Assembly: GCA_035275285.1 (NCBI GenBank)
Contig: DATENA010000045.1
Location: forward strand, 1-7,546
Length of the DNA: 7,546 bases
Direction of reading: 5' to 3'
Origin: Chersky-265 sp035275285
GTDB taxonomy: Bacteria > Fibrobacterota > Fibrobacteria > UBA11236
The translations under genes were made by a program, and so were the position numbers. Of the stretch, positions 1-6,260 are shown one piece after another. Position 1 is the stretch's first letter, and the number at the start of each line of letters is the position of its first letter. The notes below the pieces were generated by a model. That model searched no databases. It was not told the origin of the DNA and saw only the letters and a program-made list of their open reading frames with translations.

Positions 1-11
1 GGCCAAAACCT

Positions 12-1343
12 ATGTCGTCCCTGCCAACGCGGCCCACTGAATCCCCGCGTCCCGCTCGACCCGTCCGCGGGCGTCGCGGGAGGCCGTTTCCGGGGCTCCC
101 GGCTGTTCTGGCCTTGCCGGCGTTGCTCGCGGTCGCCTGCATGAACGAACCGGACCCGAACGAGGCCTATTTCCGTCTGGAAGCCAGCCCCGCGCTGATA
201 GGCTACCGCAAGGTGACCATCCAGCTCGGCGACAGCCTGGGTCACTTCCAGGCTACCCTGTACGACGATACGCTCCCGTCCCTGGACCGGCTGAACCGCC
301 TCCCCGCCGGGCCGTACCGGGGCGGCACCGCGCTCATCACCATCCTGGCCTATCGCGGCGATCGCCTGGCCTACCGGGAGACGCGCCTGTACGATGGCGA
401 AAGCCAGGAAGTCCTCTCCGTGGCCGTATTCAAGGACGATGCGGCCGTGGTGCCCGTTCCCCGGGACACCCAACCGCTCCCGGGCAAACCCGCCGGGCAT
501 GCGCCCACCTTGGCCTCCCTGCGCGGGGACACCTTGGTGACCATCGGGGATTCCGTGCCCCTGCCCGCGGAAGCGGCGGACGCGGACGGCGATCTGGCCG
601 GCTACGCTTGGGACTGCAACGGGGACGGCCGCCCCGAGGACTCCGCCGCCCTCTACGGCCCGTCGGCCAGGATCCGTTTCGGCCGCTCCTTCCCGGACCC
701 CGGGGACCATGCCTGTGTCCTCAGGGTATGGGACGCGGAAGGCCGATCGGTCCAGGGCAGGGTCGGCATCCGCGTGATCCTGGATCCTCCCGTCGCCGAT
801 GCCGGCAAAGATACTACCGTTGCCGTGGAAACCCCCATCCTGCTGCATGCCATGGGCGTGGACGGATACGGTCCCGTGGTCACCCGGGAATGGAAAATCG
901 GATCCGCCGAATTCAAGCACGTGACCCGGCAGGAAACCTCGATTTCGGCGCCGGCCACGGCCGGGAACCTGGTCTGCATCCTGCGCATCACCGATTCCGA
1001 CGGGCAAACAGGCTTGGACACCCTGATCGTGAAGGTGGTCTACCATTCGGACAATACCCTGGCGGAGTTGCGGACGAACGTGGGCAGCTTGGAGCCGCCT
1101 TTCCGCAAGGACGTGCGCAATTACACCCTGTCCCTGGGCGCGGCGGACAGCCTGCTCCTGATCCTCCCCAAAGCGAGCGAACCCCACGCCGTCGCCACGG
1201 TGGCGGGAAAAGGGCTCGCCCCGTCCCCTTTCGGAACCTTTCCTCTCGCCGAAGGTGAAAATGCCTTCACCATCCAGGTTACCGCCCAGGATGGCTCCAC
1301 GCTCCAATACTTCGTCACGGCGCGCCGGGAAGGGACCCGGTAG
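12..1343 (+). CDS. Putative surface lipoprotein with PKD-like and cadherin-like beta-sandwich domains
   Basis: A 443-residue protein with no catalytic motif, probably an extracellular adhesion or scaffold protein. The N-terminus is Arg/Pro-rich and leads into a hydrophobic stretch (about 29-42) ending LLAVAC, so Cys43 is a plausible lipidation site. Residues about 47-145 form a beta-rich leading domain that recurs in the large gene at 2519. Residues about 164-258 look like a PKD-type domain with a W-D-x-N-x-D-G loop starting at Trp200. Residues about 259-342, beginning PVADAGKDTTV, are a second PKD-like domain. Residues 347-440 match the cadherin-like beta-sandwich family (PF12733 style), with the hallmark VTAQDGS near the end. 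The start is uncertain: there is no clear Shine-Dalgarno, only 11 bases lie upstream, and no in-frame stop is visible before the ATG, so the true start could lie outside the window. An intrinsic terminator follows 11 bases after the stop. Gene identity is secure; function is inferred from domains only. Confidence 0.86.
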   Translation: MSSLPTRPTESPRPARPVRGRRGRPFPGLPAVLALPALLAVACMNEPDPNEAYFRLEASPALIGYRKVTIQLGDSLGHFQATLYDDTLPSLDRLNRLPAGPYRGGTALITILAYRGDRLAYRETRLYDGESQEVLSVAVFKDDAAVVPVPRDTQPLPGKPAGHAPTLASLRGDTLVTIGDSVPLPAEAADADGDLAGYAWDCNGDGRPEDSAALYGPSARIRFGRSFPDPGDHACVLRVWDAEGRSVQGRVGIRVILDPPVADAGKDTTVAVETPILLHAMGVDGYGPVVTREWKIGSAEFKHVTRQETSISAPATAGNLVCILRITDSDGQTGLDTLIVKVVYHSDNTLAELRTNVGSLEPPFRKDVRNYTLSLGAADSLLLILPKASEPHAVATVAGKGLAPSPFGTFPLAEGENAFTIQVTAQDGSTLQYFVTARREGTR

Positions 1344-1354
1344 AAACGCTTCCG

Positions 1355-1378
1355 CCCGGCCGGCGCGACCGGGTTTTT
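1355..1378 (+). terminator. Intrinsic terminator after the first lipoprotein gene
   Basis: A GC stem CCCGG (1355-1359) pairs with CCGGG (1369-1373) around a nine-base loop and is followed directly by five T residues (1374-1378). It starts 12 bases past the TAG stop, the usual place for a Rho-independent terminator. The stem is short but all G-C. It suggests the downstream gene at 1519 has its own promoter. Confidence 0.65.
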
Positions 1379-1418
1379 GGGATGTTTCAGGGTTCCTTTC
1401 CGCGTTCCAGGCCGGCGG

Positions 1419-1435
1419 GCGGCATGTGATGCCGC
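1419..1435. promoter_or_regulatory. Perfect 7-bp dyad upstream of the TPR-like gene
   Basis: GCGGCAT (1419-1425), a three-base centre GTG, and ATGCCGC (1429-1435) form a perfect inverted repeat about 84 bases before the ATG at 1519. It lies just upstream of the most AT-rich patch of this gap. It could be an operator for a dimeric regulator, or a small hairpin. It is not followed by a T tract, so it is not a terminator. The regulator is unknown. Confidence 0.35.
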
Positions 1436-1463
1436 TTACACGGGGGCTAGGGCTTTCAACCAG

Positions 1464-1469
1464 AATAAT
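1464..1469 (+). promoter_or_regulatory. Candidate -10 element for the TPR-like gene
   Basis: AATAAT differs from the sigma-70 -10 consensus at one base and sits in an AT-rich patch inside GC-rich DNA, 49 bases ahead of the ATG at 1519. No convincing -35 lies at the right spacing; the nearest, CTTACA at 1435-1440, is 23 bases away. The longer word AGAATAAT (1462-1469) also occurs at 6170-6177 upstream of the fourth gene. This is a weak prediction from composition and position. Confidence 0.3.
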
Positions 1470-1518
1470 TAGATTTCCCTTGCCTTCGATATCACCCATT
1501 CCAGCCCGGGAAAGCGCC

Positions 1519-2310
1519 ATGCGAAACCTTCCTGCCTCCCTGCCGAAGACCTTGGTCCTGGCCTTCTGCCTGGCTTTGCGGCCTTTCGCCGCGCAAACCC
1601 CGGCTTCCGCCGCCCCGGCCGCCTCCAAGGCCGCCGTCGCCCTCAACCAGAAGGACATCCACGCCGCGTACAATGAGGGCGATTTCGACAAGGTGACCGC
1701 CCTCATCGACGCCTTCAACAAGGCGAACAAGACCTGTTCCCGCACGGACAGTATCTTCATCGCCAAGCACCTGGCGGTCGTGTATTCCGCCAATCCCCAG
1801 ACGCGCGAGAAGGGCAAGTACTACATGTACCGCCTGCTGGAAATGATGCCTTCCGCGGAGCTGGTGGACATGTTCGTCAGCGACGAGATCGATCGCATTT
1901 TCGACAAAGTGCGCCGGGAGTTCCTCTCGCGCCAGAAGGGCTTCGGCGTGGACAGCACGCAGATTTCCATGCCGGAAAAGGCTTCCACCGGATCGGCCGC
2001 GGCCGCTTCCAAAGGCCCCGCGTCCCGCTCCGGCTCCGCGGCTTCCGGTCCTGCCGCCTCTGGCCCTGCTGCCTCTGGCTCTGCCGCCTCTGGCTCTGCC
2101 GCCTCTGGCTCTGCCGCCTCCGGCCCTTCCGACGAGTTCCTTGCCGCCACCAGGGAGGACAAGCAGCCGTATTGGAAGCGCAATGGATTCTGGATAGCCG
2201 GGGGCGTGGGCCTGATCGTGGCCGGCACCGCCGCGTATTTCATCTATACCCAGGATGAGCCGACGGGCAAGACCATCGTCATCCCTTCCGAGACTTCCGC
2301 CCGGAACTGA
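1519..2310 (+). CDS. TPR-like periplasmic protein with repeat linker and C-terminal membrane segment
   Basis: A 263-residue protein starting MRNLPASLPK. This ATG was chosen because it opens a textbook signal peptide (hydrophobic core TLVLAFCLAL, likely cleavage near FAA-QTP). The frame is open further upstream, but that would overlap the previous gene and bury the signal. Residues about 42-137 are charged and helical, with AYNEGDFDKV followed by KHLAVVYSANP and SDEIDRIFDKVRREF, which resembles TPR-type helical hairpins. Residues 138-215 are a low-complexity linker containing six AASG(P/S) units at 174-203. Residues 223-243 (GFWIAGGVGLIVAGTAAYFIY) are a membrane segment preceded by YWKRN and followed by a short tail TQDEPTGKTIVIP. 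The end resembles the C-termini of TPR/PEGA-type envelope proteins in Gram-negatives; that is my recollection of the family, not a search. The Shine-Dalgarno is weak (GGGAAAG, about 5-11 bases upstream). It is probably an envelope-anchored assembly or partner protein for the flanking surface lipoproteins. Confidence 0.9.
   Translation: MRNLPASLPKTLVLAFCLALRPFAAQTPASAAPAASKAAVALNQKDIHAAYNEGDFDKVTALIDAFNKANKTCSRTDSIFIAKHLAVVYSANPQTREKGKYYMYRLLEMMPSAELVDMFVSDEIDRIFDKVRREFLSRQKGFGVDSTQISMPEKASTGSAAAASKGPASRSGSAASGPAASGPAASGSAASGSAASGSAASGPSDEFLAATREDKQPYWKRNGFWIAGGVGLIVAGTAAYFIYTQDEPTGKTIVIPSETSARN
2038..2127 (+). repeat. Six 15-bp tandem repeats encoding AASGP/AASGS
   Basis: Six consecutive 15-base units (starting 2038, 2053, 2068, 2083, 2098, 2113) encode AASGP, AASGP, AASGS, AASGS, AASGS, AASGP. 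Units four and five are identical in DNA and unit three differs from them at a single base, so the centre is nearly perfect and prone to slippage. Because the unit is a multiple of three, copy-number change would lengthen or shorten the linker without a frameshift. It lies between the helical domain and the membrane segment of the protein at 1519-2310. Confidence 0.9.
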
Positions 2311-2407
2311 AAGGCATGCGCAAACTCCTCGCCGCCGCCGCCGTTCCGGCACTCTCCCCGTTCCGGGCCTGCTTCCGGGCGGCCGGCATCCCTTCGAAAC
2401 GATTCTC

Positions 2408-2446
2408 CCCGGCATCGCGTGACGGGGGTCACGCCCATTCGCCGGG
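2408..2446. promoter_or_regulatory. Nested inverted repeat with GTGA-N6-TCAC core upstream of the large gene
   Basis: GCGTGAC (2417-2423), four G residues, and GTCACGC (2428-2434) make a perfect dyad. Its core reads GTGA-N6-TCAC, the spacing used by CRP/FNR-superfamily operators. An outer pair, CCCGGC (2408-2413) and GCCGGG (2441-2446), encloses it, so the RNA could also fold into an interrupted hairpin. It is followed by six A residues rather than T residues, so it is not a plus-strand terminator. A TTTACA (2458-2463), one mismatch from the -35 consensus, lies just downstream, but I see no good -10. The centre is about 93 bases before the ATG at 2519. Operator function is inference. Confidence 0.45.
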
Positions 2447-2518
2447 AAAAAATCTCATTTACAAGGTGGGATTCGACACGGCTGCATTCCTAACCTTTGG
2501 GCACTCGGGTAAACGACC

Positions 2519-5500
2519 ATGAAAAGACAATCCGGATTCAATCGACTCACGCGTTTCCGCGCCTTCGGCGCGCTGGCCCTCTTGGCCGCGCTTTCCGTTT
2601 TCTGGGCCTGCCACCTCAATTCCGCGGACGGCGAGGACCACTTCGACCTCAGGGTGGACAGCGCCCTGGCGGCCTGCGACAGCCTGATGGTGATCCTGGA
2701 GGACACCTCGGGCGCGCCCATCGACACCTTGTTCCACGATACCCTGGAATCCCTGTCCCAGCTCGGCAACCTCTCCGCGGCCAAGTACTCCGGAGGCAAG
2801 GCCCGGGTCCGCATCGTGGGGCGCAACGTCGACGGGTTCTGCGCCGAGCAGATCCGTTCTTTCGACGACCGCGGCGGTCCCGTGCGGGTGGATACCGTCT
2901 CGCTTCCCGGCGCCGCGCCCGTCTCGGTGGAAATCGACCCTCCGGGCCTGGAAATGTCCGCGGACGATCCCAGCGTGGAAGTCCTGGCCTCCATCAAGCC
3001 CGCCTTCGCCGACCAGGTGTTCGAATGGTCGGTGGAGGACGCCTCCATCGCGACCATCGATTTCCCCAACGGGCCCTCCTCGGGCAAGGTCCTGGTGATC
3101 CCGCAGAAGAACGGCACCGTGAAGATCCGGGCGCGCGCGAAAAAAGACACCTCCAAGAGCGCGGACCTGGTGGTCAAGGTGGGTTCGGTTTCGGGGAAAA
3201 CCATCTCCCTGGCTCCCGATACCTTGAAGCTGTACCTGGGCGGTCCCGGCGGCGCCCTGGCGGCCACCGTTTCTCCCGAGAGCTCGGGCACGGCCATCGT
3301 ATGGTCCTCCCTGGACGAGAAAATCGCGAAGGTCAGCTCCAAAGGCGTGGTTTCCGGAATCGGGGAAGGGAGCACTTCCGTCAAGGCCCGCTTCGGGGAC
3401 GCCGTCGCCACCGCGCAGGTGAAGGTCAAGCGCGATACCCCCGTCCTGACCGTGGCCTCCAAGACCGGCGCGGGCGTGAACGTGCCCATCGTCTTCTCGC
3501 CCAAGGCGACCCAGGAATTCGGGTCCATCGTCATGTTCAAATGGGATCTCAACGGGGACGGGAACTGGGACGATTCCCTCCCGGGTCCCTACCTGGGCAA
3601 CAACGTGGACCTGCCCGCCCAGACCGCCAAGTATTCCAAGCTGGGCGAGGCCACGGCCCGGTTCCTGGTGCGCGATACCGAAGGCAACGAAGCCGTCGTG
3701 ACCGTCCACCTCGACATCGGGGACCAGCCGCCGGAGATCCTGGCCCTCTCCAACGACACCGTCATCACCATCAAGGATTCCATCCCCCTGCGCGCCCGGG
3801 TCCGGGACGGGGAAGGCAAGGTCGCCTGGATCGGATGGGATTTCGAGAACGACGGCAAGTTCGACGATTCCCTGAAGGCCAACGATTCGATCGTCGACTT
3901 CAAGTCCGGGCACCGGTATCCCAAGGCCGGCACCTTCGCCGCCAAGCTGAAGGCGGTGGACGATAACGGCAAGGTCAGGCTGGACTCGGTCAAGGTCCGG
4001 GTGGCGCTCGATCGCCCCGTGGCGGACGCGGGCAAGGACACCACCGTGATCGCCGGGACCGCGGTCAACTTCCACGCCGGCGGCAGGGATTCCCTGGGCG
4101 CCATCGCCAAGCGGGAGCTCAAGATCGGCTCGGGCCCGTACCTGAACCTCGGCAAGCCGGACACCACCCTCAAGCTCCCGGGCGACAGCGGATCGGTGCC
4201 GTGCGTGGTGCGCGTGACCGATGACGACGGCAACGCCGACGAAGACACCATGATCGTGACCATCGTGGCCCCGGACAGGTCCAACAACCAGTTGGCGGGC
4301 CTGGTCCCCTCGGCCGGAACGCTCTCGCCGGTGTTCAAGCCCGTGACCATCATCTATTCCCTGGCGGTGGCCTATGCCGACAGCCAATTGTCCCTGACCG
4401 CCACCACCTTCGATCCCTCCGCCACCCTGGCCGTCAACGGCAAGCCCCTGGCCTCCGGCAAGCTTTCCGATCCCGTGGACGTGAAGGTGGGCACCACCGT
4501 GGACGTGTTCAAAATCGTGGTCACGGCCCAGGACGGCAACCAGCGGGTCTATTCGGTCTCGGTGACGCGCGCGCCCAGCGCGGATGCGTCCCTGTCCAAG
4601 CTGGAAACCAACAACTTCGGGCTCAAGCCGCCCTTCTCGCCCGCCACCCTGGGCTATGCCGATACGGTCGCCTTCTCCATCGGCTCCGTATCCGTCAAGC
4701 CTACCACCGCCCATCCCGCCGCCAAGGTGACGATCAACGACACGGCGGTCGTCTCGGGTTCCGCGGGCAAACCCGTGCCCCTGATCGTGGGCGACAATCT
4801 CATCAAGGTGCTGGTGACGGCCCAGGACGGCAAGACCAAGTCCACCTATACCCTCAAGGTGGTGCGCCGCGCCAAGCTGATCCTGACCCGCATTGCGGGA
4901 GGGGAGTCGCTGGAGCGGACCGATTCCCTGGAGTTCCCGCTGGGCAGCACCGTCACCATCACCAGCCCGGATACGGTCGGGTTCCATTTCCAGAAATGGG
5001 TCGTCACCTCCGGGACCGGCACCCTGGAAGACACGGCCGCCAATCCCGGCAAGCTGACGCTCAAGTCCGACGTGGTGCGGGTGCTGGGCGTGCAGGTCTT
5101 CAACGTCTACAAGATCGCCGGTTCCGTGTCGGGATTCGCGGGCGGGGTCTTCGCCCCCAACCCCATCACCATCCAGCACGGGAAGGATACCGCGCTCACG
5201 ATCACGCCCTTGGTGGGATACCGCGTGCTCTCCCTGACCGACAACGGCAAACCGGCCTCCCTGCTGGGCACGGCGGACGGCTTCGGGCCGCGCACGTACA
5301 AGCTGACGAACGTGACCGAGAAGCATGATCTGGTGGCGACCTTCAAGAAGACCTATACCCTGACCACGAGCGTCGCCGCGGGCGAATCCGGGACCATTTC
5401 GCCTTCCGGCACGGTGGAGGTGGATTCGGGCGCCGGCCAGGTCTTCGCGATCACCTCCGGGTCGCCGTCCACTGGGGTCATCATTTCCTCGCTGCTGGAC

Positions 5501-6022
5501 AACGGAGCCGAGAAGGTGGGGGCCGTGACGGGGGATCCGATGACCACGTCCAAGTACACCTTGGAGGGAATCACGGCGAACCATACCATCACGGGGAAAT
5601 TCAGCGTGAAGACCTTCAAAATGATCGTCACGGGAGTGAACCTGTGCATCCGCCCCGTATGCACTGGCATCAAGTGCTTGATTAAATTATGCCCGGCAGG
5701 GATCGGCGCGGATACCTTGACCGTAGGATTCAATTCCCAGTATGTGATCACCACGGATAGTCTGAACGGATTAAGCCGGGCCTTCCGGAACTGGTCGAAG
5801 GACGGCGTGGCCGGTTTCAGCGCCTCGACCACCATTACCACTCCCCCGATCACGGCGGACATCAGCTTTCAGGCCAATTACAACAACATCATCTGCTGCA
5901 TCGAACCTTGCCCCAGATGCATCACCCCGTTGGATCCGCTCCTGACCGACCCGACTCCGTCCAGGCCAATCCAAGCCATTCCGTCAACCTCCAGTCAGAT
6001 TTCTCCGTTCCCGGAGAATTGA
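2519..6022 (+). CDS. Large modular surface protein: BIG2, PKD, cadherin-like and InlB-type domains with Cys-rich end
   Basis: An 1167-residue exported protein made almost wholly of beta-sandwich modules, probably an adhesin or cell-surface scaffold; no enzyme motif is visible. The start MKRQSGFNRL opens a signal sequence ending SVFWAC, so Cys31 may be lipidated although Phe and Trp before it are atypical. Order: leading domain shared with the gene at 12-1343 (about 40-130); two BIG2-like Ig domains (135-222, 227-305); three PKD-like domains (306-400, 404-499, 500-582), with W-D-x-N/E-x-D-G loops at Trp342 and Trp440; two cadherin-like beta-sandwiches (588-685, 689-785), each with VTAQDG; four divergent InlB B-repeat-like units (786-863, 864-944, 945-1031, 1032-1121); then a Pro/Ser/Thr-rich tail. 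The last unit contains cysteines at 1043, 1048, 1053 and 1058, and the tail has 1126, 1127, 1131 and 1134. The Shine-Dalgarno is weak. Codons are GC-ending except near the 3' end, where TTA, AGA and TCA appear. A strong hairpin follows the stop. Confidence 0.96.
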   Translation: MKRQSGFNRLTRFRAFGALALLAALSVFWACHLNSADGEDHFDLRVDSALAACDSLMVILEDTSGAPIDTLFHDTLESLSQLGNLSAAKYSGGKARVRIVGRNVDGFCAEQIRSFDDRGGPVRVDTVSLPGAAPVSVEIDPPGLEMSADDPSVEVLASIKPAFADQVFEWSVEDASIATIDFPNGPSSGKVLVIPQKNGTVKIRARAKKDTSKSADLVVKVGSVSGKTISLAPDTLKLYLGGPGGALAATVSPESSGTAIVWSSLDEKIAKVSSKGVVSGIGEGSTSVKARFGDAVATAQVKVKRDTPVLTVASKTGAGVNVPIVFSPKATQEFGSIVMFKWDLNGDGNWDDSLPGPYLGNNVDLPAQTAKYSKLGEATARFLVRDTEGNEAVVTVHLDIGDQPPEILALSNDTVITIKDSIPLRARVRDGEGKVAWIGWDFENDGKFDDSLKANDSIVDFKSGHRYPKAGTFAAKLKAVDDNGKVRLDSVKVRVALDRPVADAGKDTTVIAGTAVNFHAGGRDSLGAIAKRELKIGSGPYLNLGKPDTTLKLPGDSGSVPCVVRVTDDDGNADEDTMIVTIVAPDRSNNQLAGLVPSAGTLSPVFKPVTIIYSLAVAYADSQLSLTATTFDPSATLAVNGKPLASGKLSDPVDVKVGTTVDVFKIVVTAQDGNQRVYSVSVTRAPSADASLSKLETNNFGLKPPFSPATLGYADTVAFSIGSVSVKPTTAHPAAKVTINDTAVVSGSAGKPVPLIVGDNLIKVLVTAQDGKTKSTYTLKVVRRAKLILTRIAGGESLERTDSLEFPLGSTVTITSPDTVGFHFQKWVVTSGTGTLEDTAANPGKLTLKSDVVRVLGVQVFNVYKIAGSVSGFAGGVFAPNPITIQHGKDTALTITPLVGYRVLSLTDNGKPASLLGTADGFGPRTYKLTNVTEKHDLVATFKKTYTLTTSVAAGESGTISPSGTVEVDSGAGQVFAITSGSPSTGVIISSLLDNGAEKVGAVTGDPMTTSKYTLEGITANHTITGKFSVKTFKMIVTGVNLCIRPVCTGIKCLIKLCPAGIGADTLTVGFNSQYVITTDSLNGLSRAFRNWSKDGVAGFSASTTITTPPITADISFQANYNNIICCIEPCPRCITPLDPLLTDPTPSRPIQAIPSTSSQISPFPEN

Positions 6023-6053
6023 AAGCCGAATTGCTTACGTGATCCGGATATCA

Positions 6054-6078
6054 AAAGGCTTCTCTTAGAGAAGCCTTT
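6054..6078. terminator. Strong hairpin terminator after the large surface protein gene
   Basis: An 11-bp perfect stem, AAAGGCTTCTC (6054-6064) with GAGAAGCCTTT (6068-6078), closes on a three-base loop TTA, 31 bases after the TGA. The downstream arm ends in TTT and is followed by CGGTTCGG, so the plus-strand T tract is short. On the other strand the stem ends in four T residues. It probably separates the large gene from the gene at 6261 and may work in both directions. Confidence 0.75.
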
Positions 6079-6167
6079 CGGTTCGGTACTTGCGCATTCA
6101 TCGCTATACCGAGGCAGAATGTCGTTTCCTTGGAACACTTGAGGGCGGTATTTCAATCAGGATTCAA

Positions 6168-6181
6168 GGAGAATAATCTCC
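6168..6181 (+). promoter_or_regulatory. Small dyad and AATAAT box in the leader of the RCC1 gene
   Basis: The 6079-6260 gap is much richer in A and T than the upstream DNA and holds no convincing gene. Within it GGAGA (6168-6172), ATAA and TCTCC (6177-6181) form a 5-bp dyad that overlaps AATAAT (6172-6177), a possible -10 box. There is no good -35 at the right distance. An AAGGAG-like stretch here is not followed by a start codon, so it is not a ribosome binding site. The promoter for the gene at 6261 is likely in this gap, but I cannot place it firmly. Confidence 0.25.
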
Positions 6182-6249
6182 CCAAGCACCCCAATGCTGA
6201 ATTAATTTGGCTATTTATTGCCCGTGATGCGCGTTACAAGCAGATGAAA

Positions 6250-6255
6250 AGAGGT
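6250..6255 (+). promoter_or_regulatory. Ribosome binding site fixing the start of the RCC1-repeat gene
   Basis: AGAGGT lies five bases before the ATG at 6261 and is the only strong Shine-Dalgarno in the window. An in-frame TAA at 6255-6257, just before the ATG, rules out any longer form of the protein, so the start is well fixed. Confidence 0.8.
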
Positions 6256-6260
6256 AAAAC

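Noticed and set aside
1255..1518. Upstream extension of the TPR-like protein by 88 codons
   Set aside because: It would overlap the end of the first gene, cross its terminator and bury the signal peptide. The residues encoded there look like noise.
1492..2415. A 307-codon minus-strand ORF opposite the TPR-like gene
   Set aside because: Its GGRARGGRARG stretch is just the reverse reading of the 15-bp repeats, and the rest is Gly/Arg-rich shadow. The plus frame has a signal peptide, helical region and membrane segment.
2491..2499. TAACCTTTG resembling the Bacteroidota TAnnTTTG promoter element
   Set aside because: The spacing has one base too many, no matching upstream TTTG element is placed correctly, and the genome style is not Bacteroidota.
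2497..3966. A 489-codon plus-frame ORF overlapping the large gene
   Set aside because: Arg/Gly/Pro-rich out-of-frame translation of a GC-rich gene, with no recognisable domain.
2459..5584. A 1041-codon open frame on the minus strand opposite the large surface protein gene
   Set aside because: Its product is dominated by Gly, Arg, His, Asp and Val with no signal or domain pattern. It mirrors the GC-ending codons of the plus-strand gene, whose own product has a clear domain order. Antisense shadow.
6100..6260. Possible riboswitch or structured leader before the RCC1 gene
   Set aside because: Apart from a 5-bp dyad I could find no conserved riboswitch core such as a cyclic-di-GMP, cobalamin or TPP motif.
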